Of a DNA stretch of 5,939 nucleotides, positions 1 through 5,597 are shown piece after piece. The translations under genes and the position numbers were made by a program. The DNA is from an uncultured archaeon (GTDB taxonomy: Archaea; Aenigmatarchaeota; Aenigmatarchaeia; GW2011-AR5): assembly GCA_903825675.1 (NCBI GenBank), contig CAIKBN010000068.1, positions 1-5,939 on the forward strand, read 5' to 3'. The notes under the pieces were generated by a model. The model did no database searches. It saw nothing but the letters and a program-made list of their open reading frames with translations, and was not told the origin of the DNA. Position 1 is the stretch's first letter. Each line of letters begins with the position of its first letter.

Positions 1-447
1 GGTTACGAAGCTGAAAAATCTGCAATAGAATCTGCCATAGGTCCCAATGTTGTTATTGCATACAACCCTGATATAGTTAAATATCCAAAATTAAGGAAAA
101 ATGTAGCTACTCATGAAGGCGTTCATCTTGCCCAGCGTGGCAAAAAAGAACTCTTGAAATTATATGCCTTAACAGATTTTGGCATTTTCCCTATCGGCCA
201 CGCCTTAGTAGAAGGTGGAAATGAGGTAATAACTGAAAAAATAGGTGAAGAAAAATCAGGAGCCTATCATAAGGAATATCAGTTTGCCAAAAGAGTTAAT
301 GATTATGTAATGGATCTTGGCAGTATTCATGAAATGGCAGAATACAGCGGTGCAGATGCAGTAGCAGCATTTTTAAGCAAGCCTCATATAAACGAAAAGT
401 TATACAAAGCATTTCTGGAATCCTATGTGAACTGTGCCAGGAACTAG
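1..447 (+). CDS. Putative zincin-type metallopeptidase, 3' part (5' end outside window)
   Basis: Frame 1 is open from the first base to a TAG stop, giving 148 residues with no start codon in view. The only internal candidate starts, such as a TTG at 154, would cut off the key motif, so the gene almost certainly begins upstream of the window. Visible residues 38-42 are HEGVH (nt 112-126), the HExxH zinc-binding helix of zincin proteases. About 29 residues further on, EGGNE (residues 71-75) offers a glutamate as third zinc ligand, as in gluzincins. The rest is mostly helical and charged, with no obvious membrane segment in the visible part. The substrate cannot be inferred and I do not recognise a named family. 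The HExxH plus downstream EG..NE arrangement is seen directly; protease activity is inference. The gene converges with a small minus-strand gene and their stops interlock. Confidence 0.75.
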   Translation, partial: GYEAEKSAIESAIGPNVVIAYNPDIVKYPKLRKNVATHEGVHLAQRGKKELLKLYALTDFGIFPIGHALVEGGNEVITEKIGEEKSGAYHKEYQFAKRVNDYVMDLGSIHEMAEYSGADAVAAFLSKPHINEKLYKAFLESYVNCARN

Positions 448-593
448 CTTATAATTATTTTATTCTTTCCCTTGAACCCTGAGCCAATCTTGCTTGTGTC
501 AGGCACATGGCCCTTTTCAAGCAGTTTTACCTCATCTACCATTTTTTTAGGCTTTTTCTTGCTCTTCGCAGTTTTCCTAAGCTTTTTAGGCAT
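444..593 (-). CDS. Small lysine-rich hypothetical protein (49 aa)
   Basis: A 49-codon frame runs from ATG (593-591) to TAG (446-444). The first 17 residues are almost all Lys, Arg, Pro, Ala, Ser or Thr (MPKKLRKTAKSKKKPKK). A more ordinary stretch follows (VDEVKLLEKGHVPDTSK), then a Gly/Lys-rich segment (IGSGFKGKNK) and a short hydrophobic end. Such a basic tail suggests binding to nucleic acid or ribosome, but I do not recognise the family. Support for it being real: a normal start, balanced residue use that is not typical of random AT-rich frames, and an A/T box (TTTAATATT on the minus strand) centred about 24 nt before the ATG. Its stop shares the palindrome CTAG with the stop of the converging metallopeptidase gene. 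It lies downstream of the CDF gene on the same strand, 133 nt away, so it probably has its own promoter. An internal ATG at codon 18 would remove the basic tail. Confidence 0.6.
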   Translation of the reverse strand: MPKKLRKTAKSKKKPKKMVDEVKLLEKGHVPDTSKIGSGFKGKNKIIIS

Positions 594-612
594 AATTATA
601 ATGCCTTTTAAA

Positions 613-621
613 AATATTAAA
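613..621 (-). promoter_or_regulatory. Candidate TATA box of the small Lys-rich gene
   Basis: On the minus strand this reads TTTAATATT, centred about 24 nt before the ATG at 593, as expected for an archaeal TATA box driving a leaderless message. A second A/T run at 606-614 is too close to the start. The surroundings are A/T-rich, so chance matches are likely. Confidence 0.35.
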
Positions 622-658
622 AACCGTAGCCCTTGTTTTTAAGAGACGTGTTAAAAAC
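617..658. repeat. Three-copy 8-mer able to form two exclusive hairpins
   Basis: TTAAAAAC occurs at 617-624 and 651-658, and its exact reverse complement GTTTTTAA lies between them at 635-642. The middle copy can pair with the left copy (10-nt loop) or the right copy (8-nt loop), but not both. The element lies between the CDF stop and the start of the small Lys-rich gene. Read on the minus strand it supplies T5 runs, so it could end CDF transcription. It also abuts the candidate promoter of the small gene. Function is inferred only from position. Confidence 0.4.
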
Positions 659-726
659 TAGAGCCATTAATTTTAAGCGAGTGAAAAATATCAGCTCAGT
701 GTTGCAAGTATGAATAATGGAAATAT

Positions 727-1611
727 TTAATGCCTGTTATGTTTCTTGCTGTCTATACATTTTTCGCACTCAGACTGTATGACAGTATGCATTATGTTAT
801 ACTTTGATGCGAGCATTTTCTTTACATTAGACACAGTTTTTTGCATTGATTTTACGTCTTTTGCATCTATCAAAACATGAGAACTCATATTATGTATATC
901 CGATGATGTACTCCAAACATGTAGGTCATGTACTTCTTTGACCCCCTTTATTTTTTGAATATCTTTTAACAATTTTTCTATATCAATACAATGAGGTGTT
1001 GCCTCCATAAGAATGTTAACACATTCGTATATTAATCTCAAAGAGCTCATCAATATGAAGAACCCGATTATTACACTCATTATAGGGTCAAAGATGTAAT
1101 TTCCAGTAGTGATAATAAGAATGCCTGCTATGACAACACCGAATGATGATAAAGCATCCGTCAGCACATGAAGATAAGCTCCCTTTATATTCAAATTCTC
1201 TTTTTCATAATCTTTCATTTTTAATACGACATATAAGTTACCCATAAGTCCGATAACGGAAATTACAAGCATTTCCGGTCCTTTTATCGTCTCGGAAGAT
1301 AGAAAACGAACATATGACTCGTAAAAAATAAAGATTGTGATAAAAATAAGTATAATTCCATTTATAACTGCGGCAAGAATTTCTGCTCTACGGTATCCAT
1401 AGGTGAATTTATTTGTAGGTTTTTTCTGCGAAATGCCTAATGCAGCATATGCCAATAAAATAGCCAACAAATCGACAAACACATGTCCAGCATCACTCAA
1501 CAATGCCAAGCTGTTTGTAAAAATACCACCCGCTATTTCTATAATTAGAATAAACAATGATAATAATATGAAAATTCTGAATTTCTTTTGTAAAACATCT
1601 CTTGAAATCAT
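727..1611 (-). CDS. Cation diffusion facilitator (CDF) family exporter, zinc type
   Basis: This 294-residue protein is full length for a CDF metal/proton antiporter, which moves Zn(II) or a similar divalent ion out of the cytosol across the inner membrane. Six hydrophobic segments fit about residues 13-32, 35-58, 78-97, 112-130, 148-168 and 173-192. The transport site is intact: SDAGHVFVD in TM2 (His43, Asp47) and HVLTD in TM5 (His148, Asp152). This HD-HD set is typical of zinc transporters; the Fe/Zn/Cd-type FieF uses DD-HD. The YGYRRAEILAAVIN block (71-84) and the C-terminal dimerisation domain with HDLHVW (228-233) are also family hallmarks. The tail holds ECEKC (Cys282, Cys285) and a final HNRH, possible extra metal ligands. 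The gene follows feoB on the same strand after 62 nt, so it may be read through from feo or use its own A/T box. Family assignment is firm; the exact metal is inferred. Confidence 0.95.
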   Translation of the reverse strand: MISRDVLQKKFRIFILLSLFILIIEIAGGIFTNSLALLSDAGHVFVDLLAILLAYAALGISQKKPTNKFTYGYRRAEILAAVINGIILIFITIFIFYESYVRFLSSETIKGPEMLVISVIGLMGNLYVVLKMKDYEKENLNIKGAYLHVLTDALSSFGVVIAGILIITTGNYIFDPIMSVIIGFFILMSSLRLIYECVNILMEATPHCIDIEKLLKDIQKIKGVKEVHDLHVWSTSSDIHNMSSHVLIDAKDVKSMQKTVSNVKKMLASKYNIMHTVIQSECEKCIDSKKHNRH

Positions 1612-1630
1612 CGAATAATCCCATTTATGT

Positions 1631-1640
1631 TAATATTAAT
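1631..1640 (-). promoter_or_regulatory. Candidate TATA box of the CDF gene
   Basis: ATTAATATTA on the minus strand is centred about 24 nt before the CDF ATG at 1611, the leaderless archaeal spacing seen elsewhere in this window. It would allow CDF expression independent of feoAB. It overlaps the end of a small hairpin behind feoB. Confidence 0.35.
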
Positions 1641-1654
1641 AAAACTTTTGTTTT
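1641..1654 (-). terminator. Candidate feoB terminator hairpin
   Basis: AAAAC and GTTTT form a perfect 5-bp stem around a 4-nt loop, 20-33 nt past the feoB stop. On the minus strand a T-rich tail follows. Archaeal termination mainly needs U-rich tracts, which fit here, but the stem has a single G-C pair and is weak. Confidence 0.25.
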
Positions 1655-1673
1655 ACTTTTTCTAATGAGTTAG

Positions 1674-3605
1674 CTACCAAAATATCAATAAAATTTTTGA
1701 AACAAATCCCGCTATTAAAATAGCAAACATTATTTTAAATGTGGTAATACCTAATGCCCTTTTCCAGCCAAATTCTTTCCAAAGAGCAGATATGGTAGCA
1801 ATGCATGGAATATAGAATATGCTTACCAACGCCAAGGTAAGCATCTGAACGGGGCTTAACACTTGGATAAAATTTGATGTTCCCAAAAGAACAGAAAGCA
1901 TTAATAAAATTAATTCTTTTCTTAAAATTCCAAAAATAAGTAAAATTCCTGTAATGACGGGCAATCCTAGCCATTGTACAGTAATCGGACTTAATAAATT
2001 AGCAATAATTTCTAACCATCCTGCTAAATAGAACCCCTTGATAATCACTCCCGAAATTATTACTAAAGGAGCAGCGATAAATAGAAACTCTCTTAGACGA
2101 AACCAAGTTTGGGATATTACTGTTTTAAGATTTGGGAATTTATAATCAGGCACGCTCATAATAAGCTCTGTTGGCTCGCCTGGCAAAACTTTTGAAGCTA
2201 TTCTCCCAAATATAAAAATTGTTAAAAAAACAAAGAGATACAAGGCTAAAGCCCAGCCTATTCCCATAAATTTTCCAACAAGTCCCATAATAATTATCGT
2301 AATAGCCGAACAAGGAATAAATGTAACTAAAAACCCTGTAATAAATCTTTCTCTCTTAGTCTCCATAATTCGACAAGCAAGGCAAGCAGGAACATTGCAT
2401 CCAAATCCAAGTATCAATGGAATGCAGGCCTTTCCATGAATCCCTAATTTATGCATTAAACTGTCTGCCAAAAAGGCAATTCGAGCTAAATATCCCCAAT
2501 CTTCTAATAAAAATAAAATAAAATAAAAAGGAATAATGTAAGGCAAAGCGATTTCTATCAAAGCTACTAAACTTTCAATTGCTGACCAAATTAGAGAAGA
2601 CAAAATCGAAGAACCAAAAATTCCTTCCCAACTTCCCTGCCAGCTGATCAAAATATTTTCCAAAACTGAAGAAAGCCAGTTTCCAAATTTAAAAACAGTC
2701 AGAAACATCATTCCTAAAATTAAAACCATTACAAAATAGCCCAAAATTTTATGAGAAGTAAGACTATCTAACTTTTCAGCAAAACTAATTTTTTTAGGTG
2801 CAGTAATTTTTATTACTTCTTTTGCTATATTAGAAGCTAAAAAGCACCTTTCAGCAGCAATGACAAACGAAGAATCGTGTTTGTGAATATCTTCTAATTC
2901 TTTTTGTAATTTTTTTGCTTCTTCTAAGATTTTTTGGGATTTCTCTTTTACTAATTTTTCAACTTCTTTATCCTTTTCTAAAAGTTTTATTGCCAGCCAT
3001 CTTTTTGGATAAGAAACATCAACATCTTTTAAGGCCTGAATCAGTTTTTCAATCCGTACCTCAACTTCTTTCCCAAATTTCAGCGGCCTGCAAGATTTTT
3101 CCGTCTTCACTAATCCTATTACAGCTTCTAAAATTTCTGCGATTCCCTTTCCATGAATAGCTTCAACGGGAACTATTGGAATTTGTAAAATCTTTTCGAG
3201 ACGTTGAAAATCAATTTCAATTCCCTTCTTTTTTAGCAAATTAACCATATTCAGAGCCATAACCGTAGGTCTTTCTAGCTCCAAAAGTTGTAAAGTAAAT
3301 ATTAAGTTTCTTTCAAGAACTGTTCCATCAACTACATTAACAACAACATCTGGTCTTTGTGTGGCAATAAATTCCCTAGAAATTAATTCTTCGATTGAAT
3401 ATGTGCTCAAAGAACAAATACCCGGCAAATCTAAAACATCAATCGTATATCCTTTATAAAAAAGGGTTCCCTCTGCCTTTTCTATTGTTTTTCCTGGCCA
3501 ATTGCCAATGTGTTGGTGAAGCCCAGTTAAATGATTAAATATAACAGACTTACCTACATTTGCCTGACCGGCTAAAGCAATGTTTATTTTTTTCTTTTCA
3601 ATCAT
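1674..3605 (-). CDS. feoB: Ferrous iron transport protein B (FeoB)
   Basis: This 643-residue protein has the layout of the Fe(II) uptake permease FeoB: an N-terminal G domain, a helical cytoplasmic linker and a polytopic membrane domain with two Gate repeats. G1 is GQANVGKS (13-20), the G2 region NWPGKT (35-40) and G3 DLPG (59-62). G4, usually NMxD, reads NMVN (119-122), so the base-specifying Asp is Asn. A charged helical, possibly coiled-coil stretch spans about 205-245. The membrane part starts near 287 and carries LEDWGYLAR (367-375), GFGCNVPA (400-407), PCSAI (431-435, usually CSAR), FGILRKEL and YIPC (598-601). Length and motifs fit the archaeal type. The ATG start is favoured by its ATGA overlap with the feoA stop, suggesting translational coupling. 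Apart from the two substitutions the protein looks intact, with no frameshift. Confidence 0.97.
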   Translation of the reverse strand: MIEKKKINIALAGQANVGKSVIFNHLTGLHQHIGNWPGKTIEKAEGTLFYKGYTIDVLDLPGICSLSTYSIEELISREFIATQRPDVVVNVVDGTVLERNLIFTLQLLELERPTVMALNMVNLLKKKGIEIDFQRLEKILQIPIVPVEAIHGKGIAEILEAVIGLVKTEKSCRPLKFGKEVEVRIEKLIQALKDVDVSYPKRWLAIKLLEKDKEVEKLVKEKSQKILEEAKKLQKELEDIHKHDSSFVIAAERCFLASNIAKEVIKITAPKKISFAEKLDSLTSHKILGYFVMVLILGMMFLTVFKFGNWLSSVLENILISWQGSWEGIFGSSILSSLIWSAIESLVALIEIALPYIIPFYFILFLLEDWGYLARIAFLADSLMHKLGIHGKACIPLILGFGCNVPACLACRIMETKRERFITGFLVTFIPCSAITIIIMGLVGKFMGIGWALALYLFVFLTIFIFGRIASKVLPGEPTELIMSVPDYKFPNLKTVISQTWFRLREFLFIAAPLVIISGVIIKGFYLAGWLEIIANLLSPITVQWLGLPVITGILLIFGILRKELILLMLSVLLGTSNFIQVLSPVQMLTLALVSIFYIPCIATISALWKEFGWKRALGITTFKIMFAILIAGFVSKILLIFW

Positions 3606-3841
3606 ATTAGCCCTACTAAAATTTTTGCTGATAATCTCCTACCTATAACTAATTTTGAACCTCTGACCCCAATTTCTACAGGACCCTTAAATAGAGCTTT
3701 TGATAAAATTTTTATTCGAGTTCCGGGCACTAATCCTAAATCCATTAATCTTTTAGTAGCCATTTTGCCTCCGCATATAGAGATAATAGTCCCGTTTTCT
3801 CCCTCATTCATATTTATCAAATATTTATTTTTATTAGACAT
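3602..3841 (-). CDS. feoA: Ferrous iron transport protein A (FeoA)
   Basis: This 79-residue protein is the usual length for FeoA, the small cytoplasmic SH3-like partner needed for FeoB-mediated Fe(II) uptake. Family features are visible in order: GENGTIISICGG (14-25), KRLMDLGLVPGTRIKIL (30-46), GPVEIGVRGSKLVIGRRLSAKILV (53-76). The stop codon TGA overlaps the feoB ATG (ATGA), so the two form a tightly coupled operon with feoA first. The upstream 216 nt before katA is long enough to hold its own promoter, and an A/T box lies about 33 nt before the ATG. The N-terminus (MSNKNKYLINMNE) has a second ATG at codon 11, which would shorten the protein and lose part of the first strand, so the first ATG is preferred. 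No fused regulatory FeoC-like domain is present and no FeoC gene is seen nearby. Confidence 0.95.
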   Translation of the reverse strand: MSNKNKYLINMNEGENGTIISICGGKMATKRLMDLGLVPGTRIKILSKALFKGPVEIGVRGSKLVIGRRLSAKILVGLI

Positions 3842-3860
3842 TTTTCAATCCATAATAATT

Positions 3861-3887
3861 AGGAAGTCTATATTTATTAATCTTCTT
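3861..3887 (-). promoter_or_regulatory. feo promoter: TATA box inside an imperfect inverted repeat
   Basis: On the minus strand an A/T box, TTAATAAATATAG (3868-3880), lies 27-39 nt before the feoA ATG, implying a leader of only a few nucleotides. It is flanked by AGGAAG (3861-3866) and CTTCTT (3882-3887), which match as an inverted repeat at 5 of 6 positions. An operator over the TATA box would suit repression by an iron-sensing DtxR-type regulator, but the repeat is short and does not match a consensus I can name. Confidence 0.35.
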
Positions 3888-3922
3888 GCAATAGCCGAGC
3901 CAGTATAATATCCTCACGACAA

Positions 3923-3933
3923 TTGAATATAAC
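3923..3933 (+). promoter_or_regulatory. Candidate TATA box of the 24-codon frame
   Basis: TTGAATATAAC is centred about 46 nt before the ATG at 3974. Transcription would start near 3953, giving a leader of about 20 nt that includes the Shine-Dalgarno at 3965. A second A/T box, TATAATAT at 3904-3911, is an alternative. Confidence 0.25.
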
Positions 3934-3964
3934 TATCCGCTTCATCTACTTTTGTTCGCTTTTT

Positions 3965-3971
3965 GGAGGTG
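3965..3971 (+). promoter_or_regulatory. Strong Shine-Dalgarno of the 24-codon frame
   Basis: GGAGGTG is a perfect match to the anti-Shine-Dalgarno of archaeal and bacterial 16S rRNA and ends 2 nt before an ATG. It is the strongest ribosome-binding site in the window; the other genes have weak sites or seem leaderless. Confidence 0.45.
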
Positions 3972-3973
3972 TT

Positions 3974-4048
3974 ATGTCTAAATATCTAACAAAAGCCCTT
4001 TTTGTCAGAGATCAGGAAAATGTTATTAATAGCAGAAAAGGTATCTGA
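3974..4048 (+). CDS. Possible 24-aa peptide or remnant of a truncated gene
   Basis: An ATG just after a perfect GGAGGTG opens a 24-codon frame ending in TGA at 4046-4048. The peptide starts MSKYLTKALFVRDQENV and ends NSRKGI: mixed charge, no membrane segment, no cysteines. I do not recognise it. It lies in the 216-nt gap between feoA and katA, divergent from feoA and convergent with katA, whose stop is 9 nt away. Two readings fit. It may be a genuine small protein or leader peptide, given the ribosome-binding site. Or it may be the 5' end of a longer gene whose remainder was lost when the compositionally different katA segment arrived. A chance match is also possible, since nothing but the initiation region supports translation. 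Confidence 0.35.
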   Translation: MSKYLTKALFVRDQENVINSRKGI

Positions 4049-4057
4049 AGTGACGAA

Positions 4058-5521
4058 TTACTTTACTTCATTTATTGAGATTCCTAGAACATCTGCCAAT
4101 CCCTTGCCATAAGCAGGGTCGGCCTTCAGGCAGTTTCTGATATGTCTTATCTTTATTTCTTTTGGAATGTCTCCCATTGCGCGTGCTGTGTTTTCAAACA
4201 ACACTTTTTGCTGCGCAGGACTCATCAGCCTGAACAGCTTCCCTGGTTGGGTATAGTAATCATCGTCATCTTCCCTGAAATTCCAATGGTCTGCAGCGCC
4301 ACTTAATGCAAGCGGCGGTTCTTTGGATTCTGGCTGTTCTTGCCATTCCCCATAGCTGTTAGGCTCATAACCTATAGTGCTGCCCGCGTTATTGTTGACT
4401 CTCATCTGACCGTCTCGGTGATAGCTATTGACTGGGCAACGAGGAGCATTTACTGGTATCAGATGATGATTTACACCGAGTCTGTAACGCTGTGCGTCGC
4501 CATAAGAGAATAGTCTGCCTTGCAACATCTTATCAGGAGAAAAACCTATTCCAGGAACTACATTGGCTGGGTTGAATGCAGACTGTTCTACCTCTGCAAA
4601 ATAATTCTCAGGATTGCGGTTGAGTTCAAAATAACCAACCTCTATAAGAAGAAAGTCTTTATGATACCAAACTTTCGTCAAATCGAAAGGATTGTATGGC
4701 ATCTTTTTTGCCTGCTCCTCAGTCATTACTTGGATGAACATCTTCCAGCGAGGGAATTCACCGCGTTCGATACTTTTGTATAAGTCACGCTGATGACTTT
4801 CGCGATCCTTTGCAACAATAGCTTCAGCCTCAGCATCAGTCATGTTTTTGATGCCTTGCTGTGTAATAAAATGGAATTTAACCCATACGCGCTCATTTTT
4901 GGCATTAACCATACTAAAAGTGTGGCTCCCGAAACCGTGCATATGTCTGTAAGATAACGGAATGCCTCTATCACTCATGACAATAGTTACCTGATGAAGC
5001 GCTTCAGGAAGAGACGACCAAAAGTCCCAGTTGTTTTTTGCACTCCTCATATTTGTACGCGGGTCACGCTTTACTGCATGATTCAAGTCTGGGAATTTGA
5101 GTGGATCGCGGATGAAGAACACTGGCGTATTGTTTCCTACTAGATCCCAGTTGCCCTCTTCTGTATAGAACTTCATGGCAAAGCCGCGAATATCACGCTC
5201 TGCATCAGCAGCGCCACGCTCTCCAGCAACTGTTGAAAAGCGGACAAACATATCAGTTTTCTTGCCTATTGCAGAAAAGATCTTCGCTTTGGTGTATTTT
5301 GTGATGTCATGAGTTACAGTAAAAGTGCCATAAGCACCAGAGCCTTTGGCATGCATTCTTCTCTCAGGAATTACTTCCCTGTCAAAATGAGCAAGCTTCT
5401 CGAGGAACCATACGTCCTGCAGCAGCATGGGTCCTCTAGGACCGGCAGTCATAGAATTTTGATTATCTGGTACAGGGGCACCAGCAACTGTAGTCAGTTT
5501 TTTCTGATTTTTTTTATCCAT
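4058..5521 (-). CDS. katA: Haem catalase (monofunctional, small-subunit type)
   Basis: This 487-residue protein disproportionates H2O2 to water and O2 in the cytoplasm; no signal peptide is visible. Length without a C-terminal flavodoxin-like domain fits the small-subunit, clade-3-like catalases. The active site is complete: [12 protein letters not shown] holds distal His57, [11 protein letters not shown] holds distal Asn130 (73 residues on, the same gap as His75-Asn148 of the bovine enzyme), and [14 protein letters not shown] (336-349) holds proximal haem ligand Tyr340 with Arg336. The start codon gives the normal N-terminus; a weak GGATG lies 8-12 nt upstream. Composition is unlike the neighbours: sampled 60-nt lines are mostly 48-52% GC (one 32%) against about 25-40% in feoB and the CDF gene, pointing to acquisition from elsewhere, perhaps bacterial. 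It is divergent from the zinc-ribbon gene and lies upstream of feoAB on the same strand, but 216 nt apart, so probably a separate unit. Confidence 0.98.
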   Translation of the reverse strand: MDKKNQKKLTTVAGAPVPDNQNSMTAGPRGPMLLQDVWFLEKLAHFDREVIPERRMHAKGSGAYGTFTVTHDITKYTKAKIFSAIGKKTDMFVRFSTVAGERGAADAERDIRGFAMKFYTEEGNWDLVGNNTPVFFIRDPLKFPDLNHAVKRDPRTNMRSAKNNWDFWSSLPEALHQVTIVMSDRGIPLSYRHMHGFGSHTFSMVNAKNERVWVKFHFITQQGIKNMTDAEAEAIVAKDRESHQRDLYKSIERGEFPRWKMFIQVMTEEQAKKMPYNPFDLTKVWYHKDFLLIEVGYFELNRNPENYFAEVEQSAFNPANVVPGIGFSPDKMLQGRLFSYGDAQRYRLGVNHHLIPVNAPRCPVNSYHRDGQMRVNNNAGSTIGYEPNSYGEWQEQPESKEPPLALSGAADHWNFREDDDDYYTQPGKLFRLMSPAQQKVLFENTARAMGDIPKEIKIRHIRNCLKADPAYGKGLADVLGISINEVK

Positions 5522-5540
5522 ATTAAAACATCCTTTATTT

Positions 5541-5558
5541 ATTTTATAATTTTATAAA
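5541..5558 (-). promoter_or_regulatory. Candidate katA TATA boxes
   Basis: Two A/T boxes read toward katA: TTATAAAAT (5541-5549), centred about 24 nt before the ATG and allowing a leaderless message, and TTTATAAA (5551-5558), centred about 33 nt before it and giving a leader of several nucleotides. A third TTTATAAA at 5569-5576 is palindromic and could also serve katA. Which one is used cannot be decided from sequence. Confidence 0.45.
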
Positions 5559-5568
5559 CATATGCATA

Positions 5569-5577
5569 TTTATAAAG
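5569..5577 (+). promoter_or_regulatory. TATA box of the zinc-ribbon gene
   Basis: TTTATAAAG is a near-ideal archaeal TATA box centred 25 nt before the ATG at 5598, which predicts transcription starting at or next to the start codon. No Shine-Dalgarno lies between, which agrees with a leaderless message. This is the clearest archaeal promoter in the window. Confidence 0.55.
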
Positions 5578-5597
5578 TATAACTTTCTCTAATAATT

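Noticed and set aside
601..642. Plus-strand ATG with a 13-codon frame at 601
   Set aside because: Very short, no ribosome-binding site, antisense to the promoter of the small Lys-rich gene.
1403..1618. Plus-strand open frame of 71 codons antisense to the CDF N-terminus
   Set aside because: Shadow of the well-supported CDF gene, with no family resemblance.
1735..1974. Minus-strand 79-codon frame within feoB
   Set aside because: Out-of-frame shadow; the feoB frame here carries conserved FeoB C-terminal residues.
2915..3160. Plus-strand 81-codon Leu/Phe-rich frame antisense to feoB
   Set aside because: Hydrophobicity follows from the Lys/Glu-rich coiled region on the other strand; no independent support.
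3989..4005. ACAAAA / TTTTGT stem as a katA terminator
   Set aside because: A 6-bp A/T-rich stem without a following T run on the minus strand, lying inside the possible 24-codon frame.
4046..4070. TGAAGT / ACTTCA inverted repeat at the katA stop
   Set aside because: Six-bp arms with a 13-nt loop and no U tract; could easily arise by chance.
4520..4783. Plus-strand 87-codon frame antisense to katA
   Set aside because: Lies opposite conserved catalase sequence and shows no recognisable motif.
5309..5557. Plus-strand 82-codon frame antisense to the katA start
   Set aside because: Shadow of the catalase N-terminus; it ends in the promoter region with a random-looking Ile/Phe tail.
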